NCBI GenBank assembly: GCA_949825045.1
Contig: OX463815.1
Location: forward strand, 27,395,356-27,459,355
Length of the DNA: 64,000 bases
Origin: Argyresthia goedartella
Taxonomy: Eukaryota > Arthropoda > Insecta > Lepidoptera > Argyresthiidae
Direction: 5' to 3'
The position numbers and the translations under genes were made by a program. Within the stretch, counting starts at the first letter, position 1. Every line of letters starts with the position of its first letter. Positions 30,775 to 42,200 of the stretch are shown here, one piece after another. Below the pieces are notes generated by a model that worked only from the letters and a program-made list of their open reading frames with translations, did not search any database and was not told the DNA's origin.

Positions 30775-31083
30775 CTATAATTTTTTTCCTTTGGAGCATG
30801 ATGAATGTGGTAAACATGGGTGGAGGTCACTTAAACAAACAAAATAACTTTGGTAATTGAATGTATTTTTAAATACATTCTTCTTCACCACAGTCCAAAT
30901 TGCAAATATTATAACAAAAACTACAGCAAGTAGGTCCAAATAGAGTTTGAAGTACCAGGGCAGCATCATAGCGGAGGAACGAAGGTGTTCAGAGTTCACT
31001 TTTTCCTTGTACCTGAAATTTAGTGTCGTCTTAATTTTCGTGCCATGGTTTACCTTTTTTCTATGTAATGTAATTTGGAACAA
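30775..31083 (-). pseudogene. Orphan UGT terminal exon with internal deletion
   Basis: After an acceptor (ATTTCAG) the minus strand reads YKEKVNSEHLRSSAMMLPWY and FKLYLDLLAVVFVIIFAIWT. This closely matches the last exon of the UGT gene at 33222-33492. About 30 residues of the conserved block before the membrane helix (the region with HDRPVSPSEELSHWVAHV in the intact gene) are missing in frame. The C-terminus then runs into unrelated residues. Flanking 3' sequence (GGTGGAGGTCACTTAAAC and TATTTGTATCGATCAACCAA) is also duplicated. No other exons of a second gene remain nearby, so it is a relic of a tandem duplicate. Confidence 0.85.
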
Positions 31084-31970
31084 GTCATTTATGTTTCAGA
31101 TGATACATACCTTCAATAGATAGACAAATAGTTTTGTTACTAAATATTTATCAATCAGTCCACATTCACCCACTGCTGGGTGTTATACATATAGGCCTTT
31201 TCCCTAATACGCCATATATCAGCAAAGGCGTTGATCCCATCCGTTAGATGTTATTTGATGACTTGATTATTATAACATCCTATTTTGAATTAAACCACGG
31301 TTCCTGTTGGGGTTTATTTTCTTTAGGCGACTTACATGTCTTGCTACTACACTGCTGCTACTTTTATCATTTTAACAATAAAAAAACAAGGGCACCAAAC
31401 TAAGAAAACAATTTCAAGATCATTGTGTTTTTGACTAATCTCCATTATTCGCCATAAAATTTCATGGTATTTGGAGTATGGAGCGACAACTTTTTTTTGG
31501 GAGCAGGAAAAATCATTATGAACAACTTTTACTTTGAAACCGATTTGTTCCGATTATTTTATTTTTCACTTCTCCATGCAAATAAGTTCAGAATGATGTC
31601 CTCTCCGAGTCATTATTCTACGGATGTCCCCTACTCCCCAAAATGTCTCTTCATTCTCCAAAAATCCTGTATCTGGACACGCAGCAGCGTGTCAAAGCCA
31701 AGGTCAAAAGAAGAGAACTGGCGACGCAGCCGACATTTGTTATATTACACGAACCTTTTGGAGCCACTTTTGTCACCTACGTAAGTCAATATCATACATC
31801 ATAATTAGTACATAAAAACATGCAATTTGGTTCATTTATTAAGAGCCTTCAGGCTTGCTAAATCCCCAAATTTAATGAATATACCTCAATCGGTTATTAA
31901 GATACAAATATCTAAATATCGGGGTTTTTCTCACTGACTGACTGAACTAACATCAAAATCTAGTGATGTC
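31084..31970. other. Non-coding stretch downstream of the UGT gene
   Basis: The segment 31120-31200 resembles 36205-36300, including TCCACATTCACCCACTGCTG, consistent with the same duplication that produced the orphan exon. The frames at 31464-31815 show no domain I can name. Confidence 0.5.
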
Positions 31971-32470
31971 CCACCAAAAACATAAATATGAAAATGGGAG
32001 CCAAGTTCAATATGAACCATATCGTGGCTGTCGACATCGCCGACAAAAGATTTGAGATTTATATGAATGCCAATATCTGTACCTATGATAATCATGAAAT
32101 TCTAACGTTACACAAAGTAGATAACTTAACACAAATTGAAGTAAAAGATTTTACTTGGCTAGTTTTTACATACTATATATAGTTTTTACATATATTTGGC
32201 TAATAATGTACTTGTTAGAATTATAATGTTTTTATGCTTCTTACGTCATTGTATATTGATATGGTCAACGTATTTTCCCTTCTAAAATTTGATTTGTCGG
32301 TAAAAACTAGCCAAGTTAAATCTTTAACTTCAATTTGTGTTTTAGAATTTCAGGATTATCATAGGTGCAGAACTAAGCAATAATTTAAATCTCAAATCTT
32401 TTGTTGGCGAACTCGACAGCCACGATATTGTTATTATTGAACTTGGCTTCCATTTTCATATTTATGTTTT
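31971..32470. mobile_element. Foldback MITE with about 190-bp inverted arms
   Basis: The left arm (31971-32160) contains AACATAAATATGAAAATGGG, CGTGGCTGTCGACATCGCCG and AAAGATTTGAGATTTA. The right arm (32290-32470) is its imperfect complement. A single arm with the same sequence is at 36340-36465. No coding capacity. Confidence 0.8.
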
Positions 32471-33221
32471 AATATTGTATTTAGTAAGTCAATAAGGATA
32501 CAAAAAAATATGTTCAATACAACCTAATGAAAGAGGGAAAAAGTGACACTTCGGCGAAAGGAGTTAGGTAAAGACACAGAATAAGTAGTAGTAGTACCTG
32601 CTAAGAGTTAAATTCATCTGAAGACACGCCCTGTCCGCGGCCGTGACATCTGACGTAAAATCGTTTCGACGGATTAAGATGCGTTTCGAAAATTTTATTT
32701 CCTGTCCTTATTTTGCAATTTGAATTCACTATTTTAGACAATTAAATGGAGACCAAATAATAAAACTATATCATATATAGGTTGGAAGGACGATAAATAT
32801 TCTGAAAAAAATATCATTTCAGCCAAATTTAAACCGAATCGATATTCCCTATTTGTGTTGTTGTTCCAGCTGTTCTTTTTAGTTCTTTTTCTCATAGTTT
32901 GAAAACGAATTCAACAATTTTGATAAAACTTGCATTTTCCCTAGTTTTCTATCATCCTCTTGTAGCCCAACTCACATTAAAAAATATTTAAATCCTATAT
33001 TACTAGAATCCCATTAATTTTCAGATCGGGTATCGTTAAGTTTACTGAAAATGGGCTGTACTTTAACCTCTCATAATATTTGTATCGATTAACCAATCAC
33101 CCTGTACAAGTCCGTACTATTTCCTTTGGTGCATTATGAATGTGGTAGACATGGGTGGAAGTCACTTAAAAAAACAAGCAATTGATTGTATTTTGAAATA
33201 CATTTCATTTCTTAATCGAGA
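32471..33221. other. 3' flank of the UGT gene
   Basis: AT-rich. The part nearest the gene (33050-33220) is duplicated at 30715-30840. Confidence 0.5.
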
Positions 33222-36200
33222 CTAGTTTTTCTTCTTCTTACTGACAATACCTTTCATCCCTCCGCAGCATATCTTCTTCACCACAGTCCAAATTGAAAAT
33301 ATTATGACAAAAACTACAGCAAGAAGGTCCAAGTAGAGTTTGAAGTACCAGGGCACCATCATAGCGGGAGAACGAAGGTGTGGTGCGCCTTTGGTCTTAG
33401 CAACGTGAGCTACCCAATGAGAGAGTTCCTCTGATGGGGAGACGGGACGATCGTGGTAGATCAGAGATAGCTCCTTCACTTTGTCTTTGTAACTGAAATT
33501 TAGTGTTGAGATATTCATTAGGACAACAATAGGAAGGAAAGAAAGGAGAGGATGGAGCTGTTCTGTTTGACATACTTGCGATACGTGGTAATAATATGAA
33601 CATGCCCGGCATTCTGGAATCCCGGTTTTTTTTTATTACTGTTATAATAAAGTATATCATGGATTTTGTGGGTTAGCGAATTAAGGGGGCGCCATTAATT
33701 ACTTGAGGCTTTTTTGACAATTTTTTTACCCAATTTTTTATTCCACTATAGTAGCCGGGGGAGGGGGCATTTCCATTATTTTACTATACAAAACAGCTTC
33801 ACTTATTGCGACCACTCATGCCACAGTTACTATATTATCTTTATATTTGACAGCTGCTTTATATTGGACGCTTTTATTAAAGGTGGCCAATGGTCAATGT
33901 TACTACAGAAATTATCTGTCAAAGAAATCCCCATAGCCAAGCTAACATAAAAAAGTCGAAAATAAAAAAACAAACAAACATAGGTATTAACTAACTAAGC
34001 TACGGGGCTTTGAACGACTTGAGGCTGAGTCAGTATTAGTACTGGTTAAGCCAGTACTTTAGTCGCTAGGTTAATTATTTTTCAGATAACTCACTTAGAA
34101 TTGGATGTAACTTCTTCAATAGCAACCTTCAGATCAACAGCCACTTCGTAACTCAGCTGCACCTTCCATGCGAACCCTTTATTAATGGCAACGTCGATAT
34201 TAGTAAACTGGTCAGCGAACATCGGTATACCGATGATGGGTACTCCGTAATGGATCGTCTCAGTGGTGGAGAGAAGACCTCCGTGGGTGATGAAAAGGAC
34301 GCAGTTCGGGTGATCTGGTAGCAAAGATAAGTTTTTCAAGTATCGCCGTAATTATATAACATAGGTGGTAGCATTTTGTATTTTTATAGCAGAGAAATGA
34401 CAGTGAAATAATATTCAATAGTGACAATAATTGAGATTTTATTCACTAAAATTCAGTGTTTATTTCAATGCTTGCCAGAATTAAGAAGTAAAAAAGTACT
34501 TTAGCTGTCGTATTTGACATTCACTATTTTTTTTAATTACTTGACTTTTTTTCTTTGTTTCGAGATAGATTTCGTTCGCACCGGGCGTGGGTTTTTTGTA
34601 TGGAATTCGATTTATATCCTTTCCGGCATGCGCGGCCTTATCTTTTGATTGCATTGACCTATAAGTTTGATTTTTCACAACTTTAAATAATAAATTAATT
34701 AAACTTGGTGCGTCGACGCGTTCCAGAGAAAAAACGTCTTGATAGAAAGGCATTGAAGGGTTCCTTTTTTCTTTTTCATGTACGGAACGCCAATCATAAT
34801 CATCCTTATTACTTATCCCCTCTTTTGTGGGGTCCGCCATTTTAAATTTTACCTCTCTTTCCTGGGTGTGCACCGGTTCTTTCTTATTATTGAAATATTA
34901 TTATGATATAAATAATCTAATTAAAATTTTCCATCGTGCCTAAAACACCAATTGGAACGCAGCAGCAGTAATATCTAAAAGTCCAAGTACCTACCCTAAA
35001 AAGTATGTTAAAAAGTAGCAGTTTTCGTACCATAATCGAAAAATAAATTATTGGTTGGGATTTACATTTCAGTCCAATCAAAGCTTTATTCAAATTAAAT
35101 GATAATAAATCCACATACACACATTTTCATACAATTATTTTACGCAATATTTTTTGTGGCCTCGGTACCTGAGCTGGCGTCCTACGGGGCGTTAAATACG
35201 AAGCGGTGAAGTAGTTTTATTAAGATGTTTGTGGCATATATCATCTACATGATGATGTATGCCGCAAAACATACTTAAATATAGGTAGACATTTTTTCGG
35301 GAGGCTGAAGGCTCATGCACAGGGAAGAAGTGACATTTGATGACATTTCCGGCTCCCGGAAATATTAAAGACGTGAGGTTATATTCGTTTATTTCGGTAA
35401 AATAATTAATTTATAATTAACAGTAAACTAACGTTAAAAAAGATATGCATATGCAAACTCCCTGGAGTGGGATGAATGTAATGTAGCAAGCTTATGATAT
35501 AACATACCTAAAATACTCGGCTGTGGAGCCCATTTCAAAATGTGTACATTTTTCGGCAAATTATCGAACACATCTTCGAACTTCCATAGAACAGTCTGTT
35601 TCAATCCTGCGAACATCTTCAAAAGGTCTGTTTTGATTGAATCCGGCATATCCTTGCTTTTAAGATGCGACCCCATGCTGAAGTAAATGACACCATGTTT
35701 CGAATTATCCATGATTTTTTTCAAATCCTGTAAGAACATCGTAAGTTTAAGTAATGCGACTAAACGGAAATGGAGGGACGAACTTGAAAAGTTATGAAGA
35801 GGGAACTCGACTCAGATATGGTAAGTTTTTGTCCAGCAGTGGGATACAACTAGAGGGCCGCCATAACAAAATTAATGACTACATAGTATACCAACATCTG
35901 GCAACGGCGGAGTATTAGCTTCGATATGATATCCACCTATCGGTTTGTAGTTCTGCGGCAATCTCGTGGCTGCTCCCAGTGATACATGAGAGTTACCCAG
36001 GACAAGCGATGCGTTATACTTCAACACACTCAGCGGTGTCAGCGTACGGCCTCTTCGTTCCACTGGTTTTGTGAAGTGTTTTACGTAGATCTCATTTTGT
36101 CTTCCTTCCAAATACCTGGAGTATGAAAGAATACATAGTCCAGTTTTTGTTTTTTGTTTTTGGTAGCTAGGTCTTGTTCTGTTAAGAAACAAAAAATACT

Positions 36201-39200
36201 TAATTTTCGTACCATGGTTCAAATAGATAAAGAAATAATTTTGTTACTAAATCATTATCAATCAATCCACATTCACACACTGCTGGGTATTATACACACA
36301 GCAGTGGGTGTATAACACATGTGGGTGGGTAGATTATCATAGATATAGAACTTGGCATTCATTTAGATCTCAAATCTTTTGTCGGCGAAGTCGACAGCCA
36401 CGATATTGTTAATATTGAACTTGGCTCCCATTTTCACATTTATGTTTCTGGTGGGATAAGAAGATAGTTGAAATGAGGATTAAAAACAGAATGTCCTTTA
36501 TTTGTCCTCAATAGCTAAGTTTGTAACTTTTTTGTGGGATTCCCTTCGCCGCCTGTAAAACTGTCAAAAGTCAATAGATTTCCCGTCAATCATTAACTCA
36601 ATTGTCAGTCGAACGTAAACAAATATTGATATAATAGTTTATTTTTAATTACATAAAATGGCGAGATCTCAGATTATAGTAAAGACTAAGTAAAATTTCA
36701 TGATTATAATCATGGCTAGTATAATAAATGAGTTCAAGATCCACTCAGTAGGGAGAAGAATAAAACCTTCAACATTTTGGTAGCATTCGTCGTGACTTTT
36801 CTATAGTTTAACAATTATATTAGGTCCTTACATATGAAATTGGCGTTTTGTATGGAGAAATTGAAGTTAACTCAATTTTCAGTACAAACATTTTTGTATT
36901 TTTTTTAGGAATGACAGATCCTAATTTTATAAACTTTGTGTGTATCTATAAGACAACATTAGGCTAACAGAAAATTTTATATTATTTTTGAAAAGTGTCA
37001 GCTGTAAAAAAATATTACGAATATTATCATGAAAATTTATGACATTTAGAAGGCACTGATTTTGAAGATAACATTTTAGTTATCAAACTGAAAATAAGAA
37101 GAAAATTTTATAGGTAGATGTAAAATATTGAAATTAATTTTAAAACAATAAAAAAACTGGTAATAGCTATTGAATTACTCGAATTATGAACTCCTGAATC
37201 TGTAAGAAAAAATCGCCAATTTAATAGGTAAGCACCCAATATTATTTACGACCTTTTCATACTTAAAAACTGTTAAACAATATAATTAGTCCATAATTTT
37301 ATTGTGAAGAGTTATTTTTGACCATCTTTTGCTCAATTATCTGGAATGGTTTTGTTGTTATGAATGGTCAATAGTGACATTAATCAAAAACATTGATCAA
37401 GTTTCAAGATCAAGACATCACGAAGGGTGTTTTTAAACGTTATATTATAAAGTAATTAGACATTTTCAAATAAGAAACATTCAAATTAGTTTGTTGAAAA
37501 TGCAATAAATTCATGAAATAATAAGTAGTAGGTATATTTATTTGGCATCCATAATTGGTAAGTAGTTTTATATGTATTGGCATGTGCGATTCATGTAAGG
37601 GTGTTATTTTAGGTTAGTATTTAAACGCAATTCAAAAATACTGATTTGCATAGCAAAAAAGGATCAACAAAACACTTTTATGTTTTATATTATATTTTAT
37701 GTGTACTAAGTTTATGTTTTAAGTTTTTTTTTGTTCTTACATGTTCAACCTAACACGAAGGATAAAGTTGGCTTCCCTTCGATCACCCCCTTTAACCTTC
37801 ACCTAAGCTACCGCAGCATTTTGCCCTGATATTTGCTGTGCAAATTAGTATTTTTGATGTGCAGTTTAATATTTCGCGTTTTTTTAGAGCTATACAAATT
37901 CATAATGAAATAAAACAACAAATCTCATTATCATAAATCTCATTATCATAAAATCATAATTTCATTATCATGCCATTATGCCATTAGTGCTTAAAAGTGA
38001 TTTGGGGCATATGGGGCTCGAATGAAGCGTAATCGGGAAGTCCAATTTTCAAGATCCAACTTGAGCAAGAGTTGAAACCGCGTGACCATTATGCGCACCG
38101 TACATTGAATGGGCCGAAAACAATATTCAGCTTGACTTCCCGATCACATAGAGAACAACCGCGACAAAACTCAATTACAACAAAATCTACCAAAGAGACG
38201 TCTAAAATGTTTAAGCATATGTAATTTTATCTATTTACGAGTATTTAGTAGACAGAGATGTGTGTGTGCTCACATGCCCGCAATGTGCGAGGATCTTCAC
38301 AGGGAAGATTTGCTATATGCAAGCCACATGCGAGAACACGAGCGAGTTCAAAGCTTATGAAGCGGTTACCGTGACCGAAATCACTTATTAGCCAGAGATA
38401 GAGAATAGGGCATTCGCTATCTCTGACATCTAGACATTTCTATTAAAATCCCTTTCAAATTGAGGTATGTCTGCGGTCAACTAAAGCGCTGTTGTTTGAA
38501 AGGGAATGGAACGGGATATGTCAAAAATACAGAATAGAGATACAGATCATATATCAAATGTGCTTGTTAAAACTATAATCACTGTTAAAATATAGAAAAT
38601 AAAAAGTAGTCGACTTCAAATTATCTCAAAGGTAAGAACATTTTTACACATACACGAAATTAGCCAACCAAACCAATTCAAACACTTTTATTTAGTTCGG
38701 TGCCAAGCCTTGAGCAACTCTGTGTAATTGTAATATTTACCATAAATATATTGTTGTGCACCTACGTTTGAATTGGTTTGGGTGGTTAATATTGTGTGTA
38801 TGTAAAAATATAATTTCTTACTATTCAGTTAATTTGAAGTCGACTTAATTTTTAGGGTTCCGTACCCAACGGGTAAGAACGGAACCCTATTACTAAGACT
38901 TCGCTGTCCGTCCGTCTGTCACCAGGCTGTATCTCAAGAACCTAGCTAGCTAGAGAGTTGAAATTTTCACAGATTATGTATTTCTGTTGCCGCTATAACA
39001 ACAAATACTAAAAAACAGGATAAAAGAAATATTTAAGGGGGCTCCCATACAACAATTCTTTCAATACCACATACAAACTTATGGATGCACCTGGTTACGT
39101 ACATGGAGTGTGAAAGTAACCGCACCAATAACGTTGTAAACAATATTTTGCTGTGTAAAATCCAAACTATTCACTCCACACCATCGCTTCCATTAAACCG

Positions 39201-42200
39201 TGGTACGGAACCCTTCGTGCGCGATTTAGACTCGCACTTGACCGGTTTTTTCATATTATTTTTACTTGTAATCTTTTGTTTTATAGAACTCTTGTCATGA
39301 GATATATCATGGTAAATATACTACGGAAAACTTGTATTTTTGCCTACCCTTTTATCATACTACTACTTCCTATAATGCCTTGGTTTGCTGGAAGACGTTC
39401 CTTTTTCAGAGATAAGCTCGCCTTTGTACATGCTTTTTCTTTTAATGTAACTGCTGAAATATTTGTGTGCAATAAAGAATAATGAATTATGAAAATAATA
39501 ATAATACCTTGGACACTATTTACACACATTGATCTAGCCCCAAACTAGGATTCCCTGTATCTTGGGTACTTGACAACGATACACATACTTATATAGATAA
39601 ATATTATACTTAGAAAGATAAACATCCATGACTAATACGAACTAATATGTAGTGCATATTACAAAAAACAACATTTCTCTTCCTATTAGGGGTGGGAGAG
39701 GCTTAGTTGACTTAGGTTTAGCCATTTATTCAACATATATGTAATTATACAGACCATACATACCAAGCTTTGCCGAGATAATTCATCGGGATACTGGCAA
39801 GCTCCTGCCATCTTTGCCAAAAGTTAAATGGCAACGTATTCTTTGAAAGCAGTCCAGAAGAAGTGTAGGAAGGATTCGGCACTTCGTCTATTAGTTGCAG
39901 GATTTCACCATGCGGCTCCAATGACGATGACCAGATATGAGGACAGTTAAAGACGTCGGCGAAACTGAAACAGAATAGGTATTAATTGGAATTAAGGCCG
40001 TAAATGTTAAATGGTTAGATAGATACTTTTTGTATCACAAATAAAATATACATTAATTAATTAATTTTAAATAAAATACAACGTTGATAATCTGCATAAC
40101 GCATCGTACATAGATATAGTCATTGAAACTATAATAATAAAAATAATAATTATAATAATAAAAATCGTTTATTGATAAATAAGATTACAACTTTTTACAG
40201 TGTCTCTAGGCCCCACACTAGGATACCCCGTGTCGTGGGGACTAGTCTCTTTCCATGAATGTACTTTAAAGTTATCTTATAATTATACATTTAAAATAAA
40301 ACTTTATATAAAAAATATCGATTCAGAATTCAGCCACGTATTAGGAATTCAGAAATTCTTTCATCACGACCTGTCAAAAGTAAAGCGTTGTCGTGTAACG
40401 ATACGAACCTAACCAGAACCTAACAGAAAACAACCAGGATAAAATTTAGTAGTGACGGTTTATTAGAGTTATTTACAGTGATGAATATAGAAAAATGATT
40501 CGAAGATGAGGATGGATGAAATGAGGACAGTTTTTTATAAAATACAGTTTAGTTATTAAAAAAAAGCGGAGGACACGGAGAGTAGGAGACCGATGGAGTG
40601 ATGACCAGGATGCAGGTGTAGTCGAGAACGGATAGATGACGAGAAGACTCAGCGCAGCGCTGAGCAGGGTTGAGGCTCGCAGGATCGCGTTGCAGTAACG
40701 GCTCGTAGGATCTCGTTTGTAGGAACGGCTCGCAGGATCGCGTTTGTAGGAACGGCTCGCAGGATCCCGTTTGTAGGAACGGCTCGCAGGATCGCGTTTG
40801 TAGGAACGGCTCGCAGGATCCCGTTTGTAGGAACGGCTCGCAGGATCCCGGGGTAGTGCGACCCCGGGATAAGGCCTTTAGGTGGTTCTTCTCGCTCAGA
40901 AGCTGACGTGAGACTGAAGAATTTCAGAAATTTTCCGCTCTTATACCCTTTTTGGAGAGTTCTAAAAATTATTTAAATTAAACGTTATTTTTGTGAGTGG
41001 CCAAGAGAGAAAAAGTGTTTTTGTAAAAGTATTGAAGCAAACATATCAGACCGCTAACGAGTTTGAATGGACATTGCCATGACAACCAGATAAACAACGA
41101 CATCAACATATGTCAAACTTTAGTTTCAGGCTCGTAATACGGTAAACAACAAGAAAACCATGAAGTAAATGAAGTAACAATGAATATAAAAAGGTAGCGC
41201 ACCAGCGCGCACGAAGCCCGAGATTGCAGAGTTTCGGAGAAAGCCAAATACAAGGTCACCAAAGGTAAACCCCTTCGCTATCGATTTAGAAGTGCTGATA
41301 GTGTGAAAATACAAAGCGAAAATGATTTGTTAATGTGTTCTTATGGTTTAAAACGTTACAGGGTCCTATGAAAATAAAGGTGATACCAAATAACAAGCTG
41401 TACAGCTCAGCAAGTATCCAGCTGAAAATCCGGAAAATAGCACGTAAGTAGCATAACACTACAATTTCCCCCCGACCCTGGAAAAATTTTTGACTCAGCA
41501 AAAATTTTGATATGTACAAAAATAAACCAGAAAAACACAGCTTTGCAGAAACAGACATCACTAGGCAAAATCAGATATACCATCTCTTACATTCATCATC
41601 TTCATTCAGGTAAGGGTGGAGTTCACATTCAATGACTACCACTCTAAAAGTGTGTTTTCAAAAGGACATTCAGGCTTACTTAAGGAGTTGTCATCCGCTC
41701 CTGCGTGGAAAAAAAAATTAGTAGAGGTAAAGAGAAACAAATTAATCCTAAGGTAGCTTTAGTCGCTTTGCCTTAAGATTAAGAACGGCCAGAGCGGTAG
41801 AGCTCGAAGCCAGAGATCAGCAACATCGCCAACGAGATGTGTCTGAAATGAAGAATATACATATATACAAATTAACAGTTAGAAGTTAAGAAAATGTATG
41901 CTACTTACATGCAAAAATTTTATATAAATATTCGTATCACCTTCAGGACAGAAGTTTGAGAAACAAGAGGAGGTTCCATGACAGTCGGATCAGCAGGAAG
42001 GTCAAGTGATGAAGAGTCATTTGCAGTTGAAGGTGGAGTCAAGGATTCGAATTGTTTAGAAAATTTTACCTCTTTCCATTGTTAAAAATATTAAAGTGAT
42101 GAAGTGAAGTGAAGTGAAGTGAAGTGAAGTAATGTAACTTAAATGTAGGCCTAAATATAATCCAGATGAGTTGAAAAACTAGATGAAGTTTTGTTTTAGA

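Noticed and set aside
30775..31083. Second complete UGT gene
   Set aside because: Only the last exon is present, with a deletion. No exons for the sugar-binding or catalytic regions occur between 27000 and 33200.
34917..35120. Minus-strand frame of 67 codons in UGT intron 6
   Set aside because: Low-complexity AT-rich translation without domain, start context or conservation evidence.
35872..35895. Donor GTATAC at 35891 as the end of UGT exon 5
   Set aside because: It shifts the frame and creates a stop soon after the start of exon 6. The upstream GTTGGT keeps frame and fits the family sequence, though this remains to be seen in RNA.
41126..41561. Minus-strand frames of 60-98 codons in the LTRs (also 50158-50614)
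   Set aside because: They are repeated in each LTR copy, overlap LTR boundaries and show no domain. They are by-products of the repeat sequence.
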